DNA of 64,000 nucleotides, taken from the NCBI GenBank assembly GCA_963556495.2, contig OY747709.1, positions 55,534,400-55,598,399 of the forward strand, given 5' to 3'. Each line of letters starts with the position of its first letter. Position 1 is the first letter of the stretch. Made by a program: the position numbers and the translations under genes. The DNA is from Valencia hispanica (lineage: Eukaryota > Chordata > Actinopteri > Cyprinodontiformes > Valenciidae). A model generated the notes under the pieces. The model was not told where the DNA came from, did not search any database, and was given only the letters and a program-made list of their open reading frames with translations. Shown here one piece after another: positions 11,824 through 24,000 of this stretch.

Positions 11824-12499
11824 GTCTTGCTATACTTGTGTTGACATTGTATTGACTTCCATTGATTTCACTATGCCTAACTCAGACACTTTCCCTAAGC
11901 CTAACCATTAGTGATACATGCCTAACCCTAACCTTAACCTAAACCTAATTCACACCATACCTCTAAACCTAACTAGTAGAGTTTAATAGCTAGTTAAACA
12001 TTGTGGGGACCAGGCAAAATGTCCTCACAACTACAAATGTCCACACAAGGCTGGTGGGCTGTCAAAGGTTGGTCCTCACAAGTATAGCTTTACATGTACA
12101 CACCCACACACCCACAGCCACACACACAGAGGTGATAAGAGCATCTTTGAAGTGATGCCCTGCTGACTGTCCTCCATTTATTCATTTTTCCATCATCGTC
12201 GGTAGTATGTAGATTGTATGCCTTAGAATTGAAGGGATTGTCGACACAGTGAGTTGGCTGTAAGGTTAACCTATTATGTTAATAAACCCTGTTAAATTTT
12301 GAAGAGAAGCTTCTCTATTTTATTCAAGATGAGATTCAATCATTGAATCTCATCAATAGGTAAATTAATGTTAAGTTATTAGTCAAAACTATTGATGTCG
12401 AATTAAACCAGACATTAAATCACTCACACTCTGAGCCTTCTCTATCACAACATGACATATGACAACAGTTCATCTTAATACTTCATTAAATACCAAATC

Positions 12500-12640
12500 A
12501 ATCAATCAATCAACCAATCAACCAGTCAATCAAACTTTATTTATAAAGCCCTATTCATACAAATATTGCCAGTCAGTGCTTTACAGATTTTACAAAAATG
12601 ACAAACTGAGACCAAACTGAGACTTTCTCCTCAGTTTTTT
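12500..12640 (-). repeat. LINE 3' tail with (CAAT)n
   Basis: Tetranucleotide CAAT/CAAC units at about 12501-12535 followed by AAACTTTATTTATA and a diverged TGCTTTACAG. In reverse complement this is the usual 3' end of a fish LINE, ending in TGATTGATTG. Confidence 0.55.
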
Positions 12641-12959
12641 TTCACGGAAACATTTTAATGAATCAAATGTGTAAAAGAAAGAAAACAGAGTAATGGTTGT
12701 CACTGAAGGTTTTTGATGATTTGAATAATTTGATGGAGGATAAAGCTTTGCATATCATTCTGGCTTTTGATGTTAAATATTCCCTCACACAAATGTTAAG
12801 ACAAGCATCAACACATCAAGTTTTTTTTACATCATGACTCAGCTACAAACATCAGAACTAACATCCCTAGATCTGAATAACAGTTTGCATTCTGATTTGC
12901 ATGAAAGTAAGGAACATCTGACAGTTGGATGATTGAGATTTTTTTGTTTTGTTTTGTCT
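12641..12959. other. no gene recognised
   Basis: AT-rich; short frames without family motifs. Confidence 0.4.
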
Positions 12960-13135
12960 TTAAAATGCACAGAGACACAACAGGATATAGAACCATGCAT
13001 GCACACACCCACACCTCAGGGCAATTTAGAAAGACCAATTAACCTAATAGTCATGTTTTGAACTGTGGGAGGAGCCCGGAGTACCCGGAGGGAACCCACA
13101 CATGGTCAGGGAGAACATGAAAACTCCATGCAACC
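12960..13135. repeat. common fish interspersed repeat fragment
   Basis: Contains ACTGTGGGAGGAGCCCGGAG, GTACCCGGAGGGAACCCAC and GGGAGAACATG-AAACTCCATG, a block that recurs widely in fish genomes. I do not assign it to a named family. Confidence 0.5.
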
Positions 13136-13384
13136 AAAACTCCAATTGAAATAATTTTTTCAAAACATTTTCACTCAGGAACAGAGTAAACCTAATATAT
13201 GAGATAAAAAAACTGGAAAGTGTCTTATGATTACAGTTATTATTCTGAAATATAAAGGCTAAATACTTGATTATCGTCTAGATGGAGGATTATCATTGGC
13301 TCAATGACTTATGATGGCCTCTAGGTGAGATGCTGAGAACTATCCTTCCAGAGATATTGTATTTAGGTGAGATGTCCTCAAATG

Positions 13385-14215
13385 ACAACTAAACATGACA
13401 TTCAAATCCCATATTAAACAGGTTTCTAGGGTTTTCATCTTTCACCTCTGGAATATTGGTGAAGTTAGAAATATCCTGTCCAGGAGTTCCTAATTTGCTA
13501 CGTTTCTCTCCTACTACTCTCCAGTTGTATTATTTGCTGTTATTTCGACTGTTAACTTTGTTTTCTCTCAGTGTTTTTCTCTCCATAGAAGATATACCTG
13601 GTCTGGTATCCTGCTTGGCTGCAATGCCCTGTTGGACGGGGGGCATCGACTGGGATGATCCTCCCAGTAACTGAACATCCTCCGTGTCCTGTTATCAACG
13701 TTTTACTTTCTGTAACATAGAAAGTTCTCTTATATCAGATCTTCTGTTCCTTCTGTGTCTCTGCTCTGTCTTCTCAAACCCCCAGACGGTCGTGGCAGAT
13801 GGCCGCTCCTACTGAGCCTGGTTCTGTTGGAGGTTTCTTCCTGTTAAAGGGGAGTTTTTCCTCTCCACCGTCGCTACATGCTTGCTCAGTATGAGGGATT
13901 GCTGAAGGATTGCTGTGGTTGGAAAGTCTGCATCAACGGGGCCCAACCTCACGCCAATGACTGACGCAATCTGCTGGGATTCCTTAGATAGGAAACTTTT
14001 TAACTGATTGGGATGTTTGTATAAATGTATTGAAATGACTTCTTGTTAAGTGCCTTTAGATGACATCTGTTGTGAATTGGCGCTATATAAATAAACTGAA
14101 TTGAATTGAATTAGAATGTTTGTGTGATTGAATTGAAATGACTTTTCCTGTAAAGTACCTTGAGATGACATCTGTTGTGCATCAGCGCTATATAAATAAA
14201 TGACATTGAATTGAA
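13385..14215 (+). mobile_element. L2 LINE 3' end, internally deleted
   Basis: A few codons of the post-RT region (CATATTAAACAGGTTTCTAG) jump straight to the 3' untranslated tail. The tail is the same as that of the L2 copies at 45757-47975 (-) and 47976-52302 (+), with GGTTTCTTCCTGTTAAA and GGCGCTATATAAATAAACTG. It ends in GAATT repeats at about 14098-14110, followed by a second, diverged copy of the terminal 100 bp. Confidence 0.85.
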
Positions 14216-14399
14216 TTAAACATATCCAGTGTGAATTCCATGTGGTTAAAACAAGATAACAGGTTTCAGGTTATGACGCCGTTCTAAATGAAGCAGCACT
14301 CTGGTTTCTGGACAGAACTTTTGTTTTGTTTTGAAGTTGTTAAAACTGTAAAAACCAGTTCAGGAGTCCCAATGAACGGGTCCCTTGGAGTTAGAGCTA

Positions 14400-14575
14400 A
14401 GTCTTCATCAGTGGTCTCCAACCCTGGTCCTTGAGATCTACTGCCCTGCAGGTTTTAAATGCATCCCTACTCCAACACAGCTGAATCAAATGATTGAATT
14501 ACCTCTTCAGCATGCCATCAAGTTTGGAAAAGGCCTGCTAATAAGCCATTCATTTGATTCTCAAAAGTAAACGGT
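14400..14575 (+). repeat. common fish interspersed repeat
   Basis: The phrases CTGCAGGTTTTAAATGCATC, CTCCAACACAGCTGAATCAA and CCTCTTCAGCATGCCATCAA form a block that recurs in many fish genomes. Family name not assigned. It lies about 330 bp upstream of the lectin TATA box. Confidence 0.5.
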
Positions 14576-14903
14576 CTGCTTTTTGTGTTTTACAAATGAT
14601 GGGGGACCTGACTGGTTTCTGTCTCCAGCAATCAGTGAACAAGAGCTATGATTCACCCGGTCACAGGTCTCTTCAGAACTAAAGGATATGTCAAATATAT
14701 TAACTCATTTTACAATAATATCAGCAGATAAATTATCAGTGCATGTCTCTTAATAATTGTGACCTCCCACTTTGGGCCTCATATATTACAGCTGAATAAG
14801 CAGCATGTGTCGATATCATGTCTAAAGATCTGATGACTTGGCAGCAGACTATTTTGCATTCTCAGTGAATGACAGTTCCAACTAATCCGAACTGATAAAA
14901 GAT

Positions 14904-14935
14904 TATATAAATAGCTTTTTTATTACTTTTATGAA
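14904..14935 (+). promoter_or_regulatory. TATA box and likely start region of the lectin gene
   Basis: TATATAAATA at 14904-14913 lies 87-96 nt upstream of the ATG at 15000. A TATA box normally sets transcription 25-30 nt downstream, which predicts a start near 14935-14942 and a 5' leader of about 60 nt. The leader has no upstream ATG that I can see. Confidence 0.6.
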
Positions 14936-14999
14936 AATAACTATCTGGTGAAGCAGCTAGAGACCTGCAGACAGACTGAGGGAGCAGAACAGCAAGCAG

Positions 15000-15036
15000 A
15001 TGGAGAAAGTTATTCTGTTCATCATTGTTGCATTCG
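15000..15036 (+). CDS. lectin exon 1: signal peptide
   Basis: ATG then [12 protein letters not shown] and one base of the next codon, ending at a GTAAGT donor (phase 1). The hydrophobic run continues with GLSA from exon 2, a fitting signal-peptidase context. Same length as exon 1 of the - strand partial lectin. Confidence 0.85.
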
Positions 15037-18000
15037 GTAAGTGATTATAAGCTATTAATATTCTGCTGTATTTTTACAGAGAATTTACTCGCTTTTTACT
15101 GCAGGGCTCAGTGCAAACTCCAAACCTTCAGACCGTAAATACTTTTTTGTTGACGAGCTGAAGAACTGGACTGAAGCTCAGCGTTACTGCAGACAGACCT
15201 ACACAGACCTGGCAACCATAGAGAATGAGGAGGATGTGAAGACTCTGAATGGCATGGCAGCATCTATGAGCAGAACCTCTGTAGGTATCTGCTTTTATTC
15301 CAAACTGGTCAGAATGAGTGTGTGCACCAGCAGTTGTGAATGAGTTAAACTTCCTGTTCTTAATCAAAGGCGTTTGATCTGATGTTGGTCTGATCTAGAC
15401 ACAGTACACAATTTTGTTAAACTGCTCAGAAAGCAGTAAATGACGCCACAACTAGGACACAGCCATCTCGAACAAAAGCAGTCTTTTTACATCCACCACG
15501 GTCCAGTTAATGTCTTCTTTTAAAATAGTTCGTCCACAACAAGTCTGCTGTCTGAAATCCAACATCATCTGCTGTTTAAAATCTTGATTCCTCCCTTCCT
15601 TGTTTATATTTCTCACTAAGTTTCATCAGAACTACCAATAGCATGTAAGTTAGCCTAACAATAACACGGCACACTTCTTCTTTCTGTTCATAAACGGCCT
15701 GAAAACAACAAATTGGTGCATTACCGTCACCGACTGGCATGGAGTGTGGATCAGAGTCAATGCATTTCATGGTTTGAACTTAGGGCGTCGTAATCTGTCT
15801 TGGCCGACCTCGATACCTGAATGGCATGAGTGCTCTAGTAGACTGAATACTAAGCTTGCCTAATTTGATTAGTGAAGCAAAATGAGGCTCCGGGCCTCCT
15901 GGCTGTGGTCCCGGGTTCGGTCGGACTTGCCAGTGGACTGGCCGGGTAGTGGGCGTGCAGGGCAGGTGGGTGGGGCACTGGGTTTGGTCGCTTGCCGGGC
16001 CATTGAACGGCAGTGGTCGCTCCGCAAGGGAATGGGGGTGGTGGATGTTGGCCTGGTGGGTCGGCCGCCCGGGGCATTGGTTTGCTCCTGGTCTGGGCAG
16101 GTACGTCGCCAGGGTTTGGGCTGTGGTGGCCTCTGATGCGTAGGTGGCGCTGGGGGCCTTCTTTGCTGGCGGGGAGGCTATTGCTAACTAGCAACAGGTG
16201 CTCTCCCCCTACGAGGGCACTTGGACGGGGGGGGGGGGGAGGGGTGTGCGGGAGGAAGGGGGCCGAACTCAACCTGGGTGTCTAGTGTGTTCTGTGTTCT
16301 GATAGTAGAGCAAATTTCAAGGTGGGTTTAGTTCACCTTCTGGGATGGGGCTGGGGGGACTGCCTTGGGGTCCGTGGGGCTTGATGGTGTTGTGGCCGTG
16401 GGGCTTGGGTTGAATGTGCCATGGCCTCCCTCCCCTGGTGGATCCTGGTGAACAGCAGTGCCTATTGGGGTCAGTGGGGGAGCTGGCTCCCTGGGAAGGC
16501 ATTTTGTCTCCCAGTCCTTCCCTTCCCATCCCTGGACACTTCTATCTACCCGCTCCATCACTTTACCACTCATATAGGGTCTTGGGGCATGGGCACATCA
16601 CTGGGGTGCGAGGAGGGGCTTCCCTCTTTGCTATCCCGTGGCGGCCTGGATCCCAATTTTACTGTACTACTTAGACACTCCCACTTACAACATTTTCATG
16701 AGACACACATGTAAGGACTTTGGGGTGGGCACACTTTTCGGCATCCAGAGGGGGAGCTGTTCAATCAGCTTCACCTCTGGTGCCGGTGCCCACTGTTAAA
16801 CCACATATAGACACAAGAGTGGCAGGGAGACAAGAAAGGCAAGGGGAACAGAAAACTCTGTTGAAAAGGACTTAAAGGGAACTTAAGGAAACACTGGATG
16901 TTAAACTCCACTCTAGCTCCACTCCAAAGGGACACTGAGGGACAACTCTTGATTTCAGATTTCATCAACTTTTATTTTTCCAACTTAAAGATGATTGGCT
17001 TCAAGTTGATCAAAGCCTGATTCATCAGGTTGATAACCTTCAAAGCACAAAAACAACAAAAGCAACAATATTTTGTTAAGTATCTTTAAACAATGAATTC
17101 CCAAAATTATATTAAACAAACCCTTTTTGACATCTCATTATTAAAATTAATGAATTGAATATTTCAGAAGAATTAACCATTTTAAATTAAATGAATGTAA
17201 TACATTTAAAGTATTTAAAATAAAAGCACACATTTAATGTGTGCTTTTAACCTTTTACCTTGGTAAACACATTAACTGTCAAACATAAAATCACTATAAT
17301 AATGCAGTGCTTCAACTTAAACTCTAGCAGTTAAACAAAATATTTTCCAGGTACAACTCAAGCATTCCACTAACATAAACCAACATTTACCAACCATTGG
17401 TGTCTTTAGAGTAAAGTTCACGAGTAGAGCTTGCTGTGCTTTTCCTGTTTGACTGAGGACTGAGGGCCACCATTCTTCTTCTTCTTTTTTGTTTTATTGG
17501 CGGGTGGCAACCGACTTTTAGGAGCATTACCGCCACCTACTGTATGGGAGTGTGAGTCGTAGAGGGGAGTATCAATATTTTCACTAAATTCTATTTAATA
17601 ATCCACTATTCTTTAAGAATTCAATTACTAATCTATATATATCTGTCTCTCCCTTTAACAAATTCTTTAGACTAATTTCTCCATATTTTTTGGCTTTTAA
17701 TTTTTCTTCTAATGTTTTCCTATTACATATATATTTTCTACAATAAATTAATACATGTTCTATTGTTTCTCTATTATTCCCACAATCACACAATCCTGTA
17801 CTATGCTTACCTATTATATAAAGTGTGTTATTTAAAGCTGTATGTCCCAATCTCATCCTTGAAATTATAACTTGATTTCTGTTATTCATTTGAATATTTT
17901 CCATTCTACCCACCTTTCCCTTTATGTTATATAAATGCCTTCCTTTCTCTTCCCTTACCCATTGTTCTTGCCATTCTTCCATTATCTTTTTCTTAATAAC

Positions 18001-21000
18001 TGCTTTAATTTCTGCTACACTATAAGGTACCTCTATAGTAGTTCTTAATTTTGTTGCCTGCTTAGCATAATAATCAGCTACTTCATTACCCTCTACTCCT
18101 CTATGTGCTGGAACCCACATAAATCTAATTTCTAACTCTCTCATAATTATTCTAAATAAGCATTCATATATTTCAAATAGTATATCTGGTCTTTTATCTG
18201 ATGATATTGTTTTTATTGATAATAATGCTGACATTGAATCTGAACATATGATACTTTTTTTAATTCCATTTTGTTCTATCCACTGTAAGCTAAATGAAAT
18301 AGCCAACATTTCCACTGTGTATATAGATAGGTTATTAGATGCTCTACTTTTATTATATTTACCTAATTTTGGAATCCAAAAAGCAAATCCTGTTGTCTCT
18401 TTACCCAATTCTTTTGATCCATCCGTATAAATAGGCATAAATGTTTTATGAGTTTCACTTAACCTTTTTTCAACAATATAATCCCATTTTCCATTTCCTT
18501 TCCTCCTCCCCATTTCATTTTGAATATAAAAATCTATATATATTTTTGGCAATAACCAAATTGGGGTAGGTGAATATATAAATTTTTTAACAAATATTTT
18601 ATCTTTTAAATTAAGTTCTTCTGCTAGTTTACATGATTTCCAGATCATACTCTCATATTTCCTATTATTATATTCCCCTCCCATTTTCATCCCTTCCTTA
18701 ACCACATGTTCATCCTCTTCACTTCCCTGTACATTAGCCCAATAATTTAGTGTATTTAATTTGTATCTTAGATTCAAAGGCATCTCTCCCATTTCTACTT
18801 GCAAAGAAACTATTGGAGTGGATTTCATTGCTCCACAACATATTCTTAAAGCCTGACTTTGTATTACTTCTATCTTTTTTAATAATGTATTACATGCTGA
18901 ACTATATACTATACTCCCATAATCAATAACAGACCTGATCATTGCTATATAAATTTGTTTTAAAGCTTTAGTGCTAGCTCCCCATTCATTTCCCCTTAAA
19001 CATCTCATTATATTTATTACCTTTTTACATCTTTCTTCTATTTTGTTAATATTTTCCTTCCAAATTAATTTTTCATCAAATATAACCCCCAGATATCTAA
19101 AACTATGCACTTGCTCCAGTTTCTCCCTATATAAATTAAGTTCAATTTTTACATTCTTTTTCCTAGTAAACACCATACTTTTTGTTTTTTCCACTGAAAA
19201 TTTAAACCCCCATTCATATGACCAATTTTCTACTTTTATTATTGTTTCTTGAATTTTTTTCTGCAAATATTTTATGTTTCTTCCCCTTTTCCATATTATT
19301 CCATCATCTGCAAACAATGCTTTCCCAATATCATGTCCTATATCATTAAAAACATCATTGATCATGATAGAGAAAAGAACTGGACTGATCACACTTCCTT
19401 GTGGAGTCCCGTTATCAACCTTATATCTCTTTGATGTTTTATCTCCTATTTTTACTTGAATATATCTATTAAGCAAAAAATCCTTTATCCAATTATATAT
19501 TTTTCCTTCAAACCCTAATCTTTTTAATTTAATCAATAAACCCTCCTTCCACACCATGTCATATGCTTTCTCTATATCAAAATAAACTATAACTAAACTT
19601 TCTTTATTGTTTTGTGCTTTCCTGATTTCATTTTCCAAACTTACTATTGAATCCATAGTTCCTCTGCCTTTCCTAAATCCATTTTGGTACTTTATTATCA
19701 TTTTTTTACTTTCTAAATAATAATTCAATCTATCTGTAATCATTCTTTCCATTAATTTCCCTAAATGAGATGTCAGTGCTATTGGCCTATAGTACTCTGG
19801 ATTACTTGGATCTTTCCCGGGTTTAATTATTGGAATTATTATTGCCTCTTTCCAATTTTTTGGTAAATGACCTCTTTCCCAAACGTTATTATATATTCCT
19901 AATAATTTTGCCTTCATTTTATCCCCTAAATGCTTAAGCATCTCATAATTAATATTATCTTTGCCTGGTGATGTTATTTTAGTTCTCCCCATTGCACGCT
20001 CTAATTCAAATAAAGTAAATGGAATTTCTATTGTTGTTAGTCTTTTTCCTCCATCTAATTCCTCATAATTTTTCTTTTTAGACTCTTCTCTCCTTCTCCA
20101 TCTATCTTCTGATAAATTAGCATTACTATTTATTTTAATAAATGTTTGAGCTAACATTTCTGCTTTCTCTTCATTTTTAATAGCTACATCTTCTCCTATT
20201 TTAATTACTGGATATTTAAACTCTCTATACACTCCTTTCATTTTTCTAATCATTCCCCAAACCTCACTTATTGATGTTGATCTTCCTATTTTACCACAAA
20301 AACCCCTCCAATTTTCCCGTTTAGCCCATTTAATAACTCTCCTTGCTTCAGCTTGTAACCTTTTATATTTTAATAAACTATCAAAATTATGTCTCTTTTT
20401 TAATTCTTTCATGCTTTTATTTCTTTCTTTAATTGCTTTTTCACAATGCTCATTCCACCAAGGAACATTCTTCTTTTTCATGGTTCCTTTACTTTTAGGA
20501 ATAGTTAATTCTGCTGCTTCTATTATTACTTTCCTAAATGTTTGTTCCACTGTTTCTATATCTTCCTCCAAATTTATCTTACCCTGTTCTTTTTCACATA
20601 TATTTCTAAATTTATACCAATTAGCTTTTTTAAATACCCATCTTCCTTCTCTTTTTTCCACAAGTAATACTTTATCCTCATAAATTTTTGTGAAAATTAT
20701 ATAATGATCACTCCCTAAATTATTTTCCTGAATGTTCCAATTACATTTTCCTGATATTTGATTTGATACCAGAGTGAGATCTAAAGCAGAACTTTTACCT
20801 GTATGTACATTAATCCTTGTCCCTCTACCATCATTTAAACATACTAAATTCATAGTATCTATGAATTCCTCAATGATCTCACCATTCTTATCTATTTTAT
20901 TTCCCCCCCACAATGTGTTATGGGAATTGAAATCTCCACATAATACCACATGCTTATAATTACCTTCTAAAATTAATTTAAGATTATTAATATCTAATTT

Positions 21001-24000
21001 CTTGCATGGATTATAATAATTAACTATATATAACTTCATCTTATTTATATAAACTTCTATTCCTATATATTCTTCTTCTTTTCCTATTTTAATTATTCTA
21101 TAATTCAGATTATTATTAATAAAAGTAGCACATCCTCCTCCAATACCATTTCCTCTATCACATCTAATTATTGTATATGGAAATAATTTAAATTCTAATT
21201 TCTTATTTGAGGGCCACCATTTCTGCATAGGTGCTTCTTATCAGCAATCGGTGGCCATTTTGCTGGGGCATTCTGGGAGATGTAGTTCTAAGTGGTGGTG
21301 GACCACTAGACTTCCATTTGCTCAGTTTTAACCCAACAATGGAGAACAGAAGGAAGAAATAAATAATGAGATAAACTAAGGAAACACAAATGAGAAGGTG
21401 GACATAGACAAAAAGGTGAACACATCTGAGTAAGGAGGAAATAAGAAAACAAGGAAGTGCATGAATACTAAAGGGTACATGAAAAATGATAATAAACCTG
21501 AATAAGGAAAATAACTTCAAACACCAAAACTGAGAACTATGACAGTCTCTGCTCATTCGATCACCTGTTCTGTGCGCATCGTGCGTGGTTGGTTCATTGG
21601 CGGGTTGGACCGGCCCTGGCCTTTGTTGGATGCCACTGCGGCTATCGGTGGGGCGCCCTGACATGGGGCAGGGGTGGGGCGTTGGGATGTTGGCGGTGAG
21701 AATTGGCCAAAGGTGGTCGGCGGCCCCTCGGTGGCTGGTCCCTTGTCGGGTACCTGCTGGGGGTGAGGCGCCCCGGCTCTCCCGGTCCATGGACCCGCCT
21801 TGGCACAGCCGGTTGCCAGCGAGGCCCGTGGGTTCGTTACTGCGGCCCCCCGGGCGCCTGCATCGTAGCCGCAGGATGTTCCCCTGGGATTCTCCTCTGC
21901 TCCTCTCTTGGGGGATGTGGTCGACCGCGCCCTGGTCAACCTGGGGTTCTGGGATCCTTTGGACGTCTTGGCTCCAATCTCCTTCATGTCTGCATCGATT
22001 CCTGGGAGACGGATTCACACCAGCTATCACACACTTTTATGGAGAACCCTTATATGCACCAGCATGCTCACACACACACACAGGGGGTTTCCGGTGTTTC
22101 CAGATATATTCTTTGCTGAGGGCTGAGGTTATCATTACTAGATCTTGATTAGTCGGTACCATGAGTTTTTCTGTGACATTGTGTGTAAACAATCGTCCCA
22201 CCTTCAATGTGAACAAAACAAAGGAGATGATTGTAGATTTCAGAAGAAACAGGGATATGTCAAACACTGTTCCCATCATGGGAGAAGAAGTGGAGGTGGT
22301 TGAGGAGTATAAATACCTCGGAGTTCACCTTGACAACAAACTGGACTAGAGACTGAACAGTGAAGCGTCTACAAGAAGGGACAGAACAGACTGGACTTCT
22401 GGGGGAAGCTTAGGTCCTTCAAGGTTTGCAGCAAGATGCTGCAGATCTTCTACAAGTCTGTTGTGTAGAGTGTAATCTCTTCAGCCGTCATCTGTTGGGG
22501 TAGCAGCATCAGAGCCAGGGACTTAAAAAGGCTCAACAACCTGATAAATAAGGTTCTGGTTCTGTTCTGGTTCTGTTTTGGGGACGACTGTGGAACATCT
22601 GGAGATGATGATGCAAAGAAGGATTCTTCATAAAATCAAACAAATTACGACAACCCTGAGCAACCTCTTAGTGAGACTACCCTGCAACAACAGAGCGTCT
22701 TCAGTCGGAGGCTTCTTTAGCTTCGCTGGAACACAGAACGCTACAGGAAATCCTTCCAGCACACAGCCATCAAGAATTACAACAACTCCTTAAAGAATTA
22801 ATTGTATGAGCTACAACAACACTTAATTTCCCTCTGGGATCAATAAAGTATTTTTGAATTTGAATTTGAGTTGATCTGAAGGCCTCTTAACGTCTGGAGG
22901 CCTGTAGCTCAGTGTAGTCTACACTTCAGCAGCTGCTGACACTGCTCTGGGATGTTATTTCTCTTACCACTGTGTGGCTGATTGGCTGTAGTTCCAAATC
23001 ACTTCTACTATGTTATAATCCCACTGACAGCTGACTTATTTCAGAGGTAGCAACTCATCATGGTACCACACTAGACTTCACTGAGCTCCGCATAGTGACT
23101 CTTAAGCCCCTTTCAAACAGGCCATGAAAAACTGTAATTTTCCGGACTTCGTCTGTCTCGCTTTTGAGTCTGAAAGAAATCTTCCGGGCTTTGTCGGGAT
23201 ACCTCCGTAATTTTACGGATGAAGACCTAGTAACAAAAGCAGACATTTCGCGGCATGGGGTTTGCGTTCAGATTATCAGGAAATGATCCGGGAAAGCTGG
23301 AGGAGTGTGGGGCGGTGGGGAAGAGGGGAGGGGGGGCAGGGAATGCTGTAAGCGCACACATTGATGACGTATAAATGCCACTATTTTCCTTTTAGCTTCT
23401 TCGTCGTTGTCTCTTAAGCGTTTCCATGTGCGCAAAATTGCACACATCACAAAGACGAGCGCTGCGAGTAGATCTCTTGTTTCGTTGACCATGTTTGCAA
23501 TAATCCATTTGCCATTCACATACAACCCCCCACCCATGCATCAGGATCCTCTGGTACAATTTCTTGCTGTGTGAAAGCAGCCGAATGGCAATGTTCTGGA
23601 AAAAAGTGGTGTGTAAACTCAACTCCGATTAAAGACCAGATGGAATTGGAATACTTTCATGAACTCTTGTAGAAGCAGTCTCCATGGTTAGCTGTTGGAT
23701 TTTAATCACCTCTTACAATAACAGATTGAATACTTAAAAATTTGTAAAGCTGGTAAAATTAGTGTATTTGGAATCACCATATTGATGCTGCTGAGACATT
23801 AAGAGTTGAGGGGATGGCTGAAATATTTTAAGACCAATATTCTGTTAATCCCAGAAGCATTTTAGGTGTGAAGATTAAAACCACATAAACATTCCATAAA
23901 ATATCTGACATAAAAGCTACTGTACATCCTATCACTATAAAAAAATGTTTTGCTTCAGATGGCCTGGATTGGATTGTACAATGATGTGAACAGCTGGAGA

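Larger units (their letters stand above)
10681..12110. repeat. two copies of a telomere-like (CCTAAC-rich) interspersed element
   Basis: Copy 1 starts at 10681 and copy 2 at about 11824, each with CTTGCTATACTTGTG and ending CACAAGTATAGC, which are inverted tips. The core holds imperfect CCTAACCCTAACC arrays. Copy 1 is split by a 789-bp insertion; copy 2 is uninterrupted and gives the empty site. The copies are joined by a CA run. Confidence 0.75.
9805..12452 (-). mobile_element. diverged LTR-like element, inverted, with nested insertions
   Basis: Read on the - strand it begins TGTTGTGATAGAG at 12452 and ends AATCTCAACA at 9805. It shares ordered phrases with the + strand element: GTCTGGTTT near the start, ATGCGGCGACGC in the middle (about 10410), TTCCTGGTCCAGC, then TGCTGGGA and AGTCCAT near the end. 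Telomere-like elements, a TTAA element and a CA microsatellite are inserted at 10681-12110. Similarity was judged by eye, so the limits are approximate. Confidence 0.4.

Noticed and set aside
11638..11844. Open frames made of Thr-His or Val-Cys repeats
   Set aside because: They are produced by the CA microsatellite in both directions.
15850..16714. Several 60-140 codon frames on both strands
   Set aside because: GC-rich composition alone keeps them open; Pro/Gly/Arg-rich low complexity, no splice or family evidence.
17584..21228. Host gene with 1,214 codons
   Set aside because: Endonuclease, RT and RNase H order and a target-site duplication show it is a LINE.
21203..22148. Frames of 138-275 codons on both strands
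   Set aside because: Same compositional effect in the second GC-rich block; the longest one also runs into the LINE flank.
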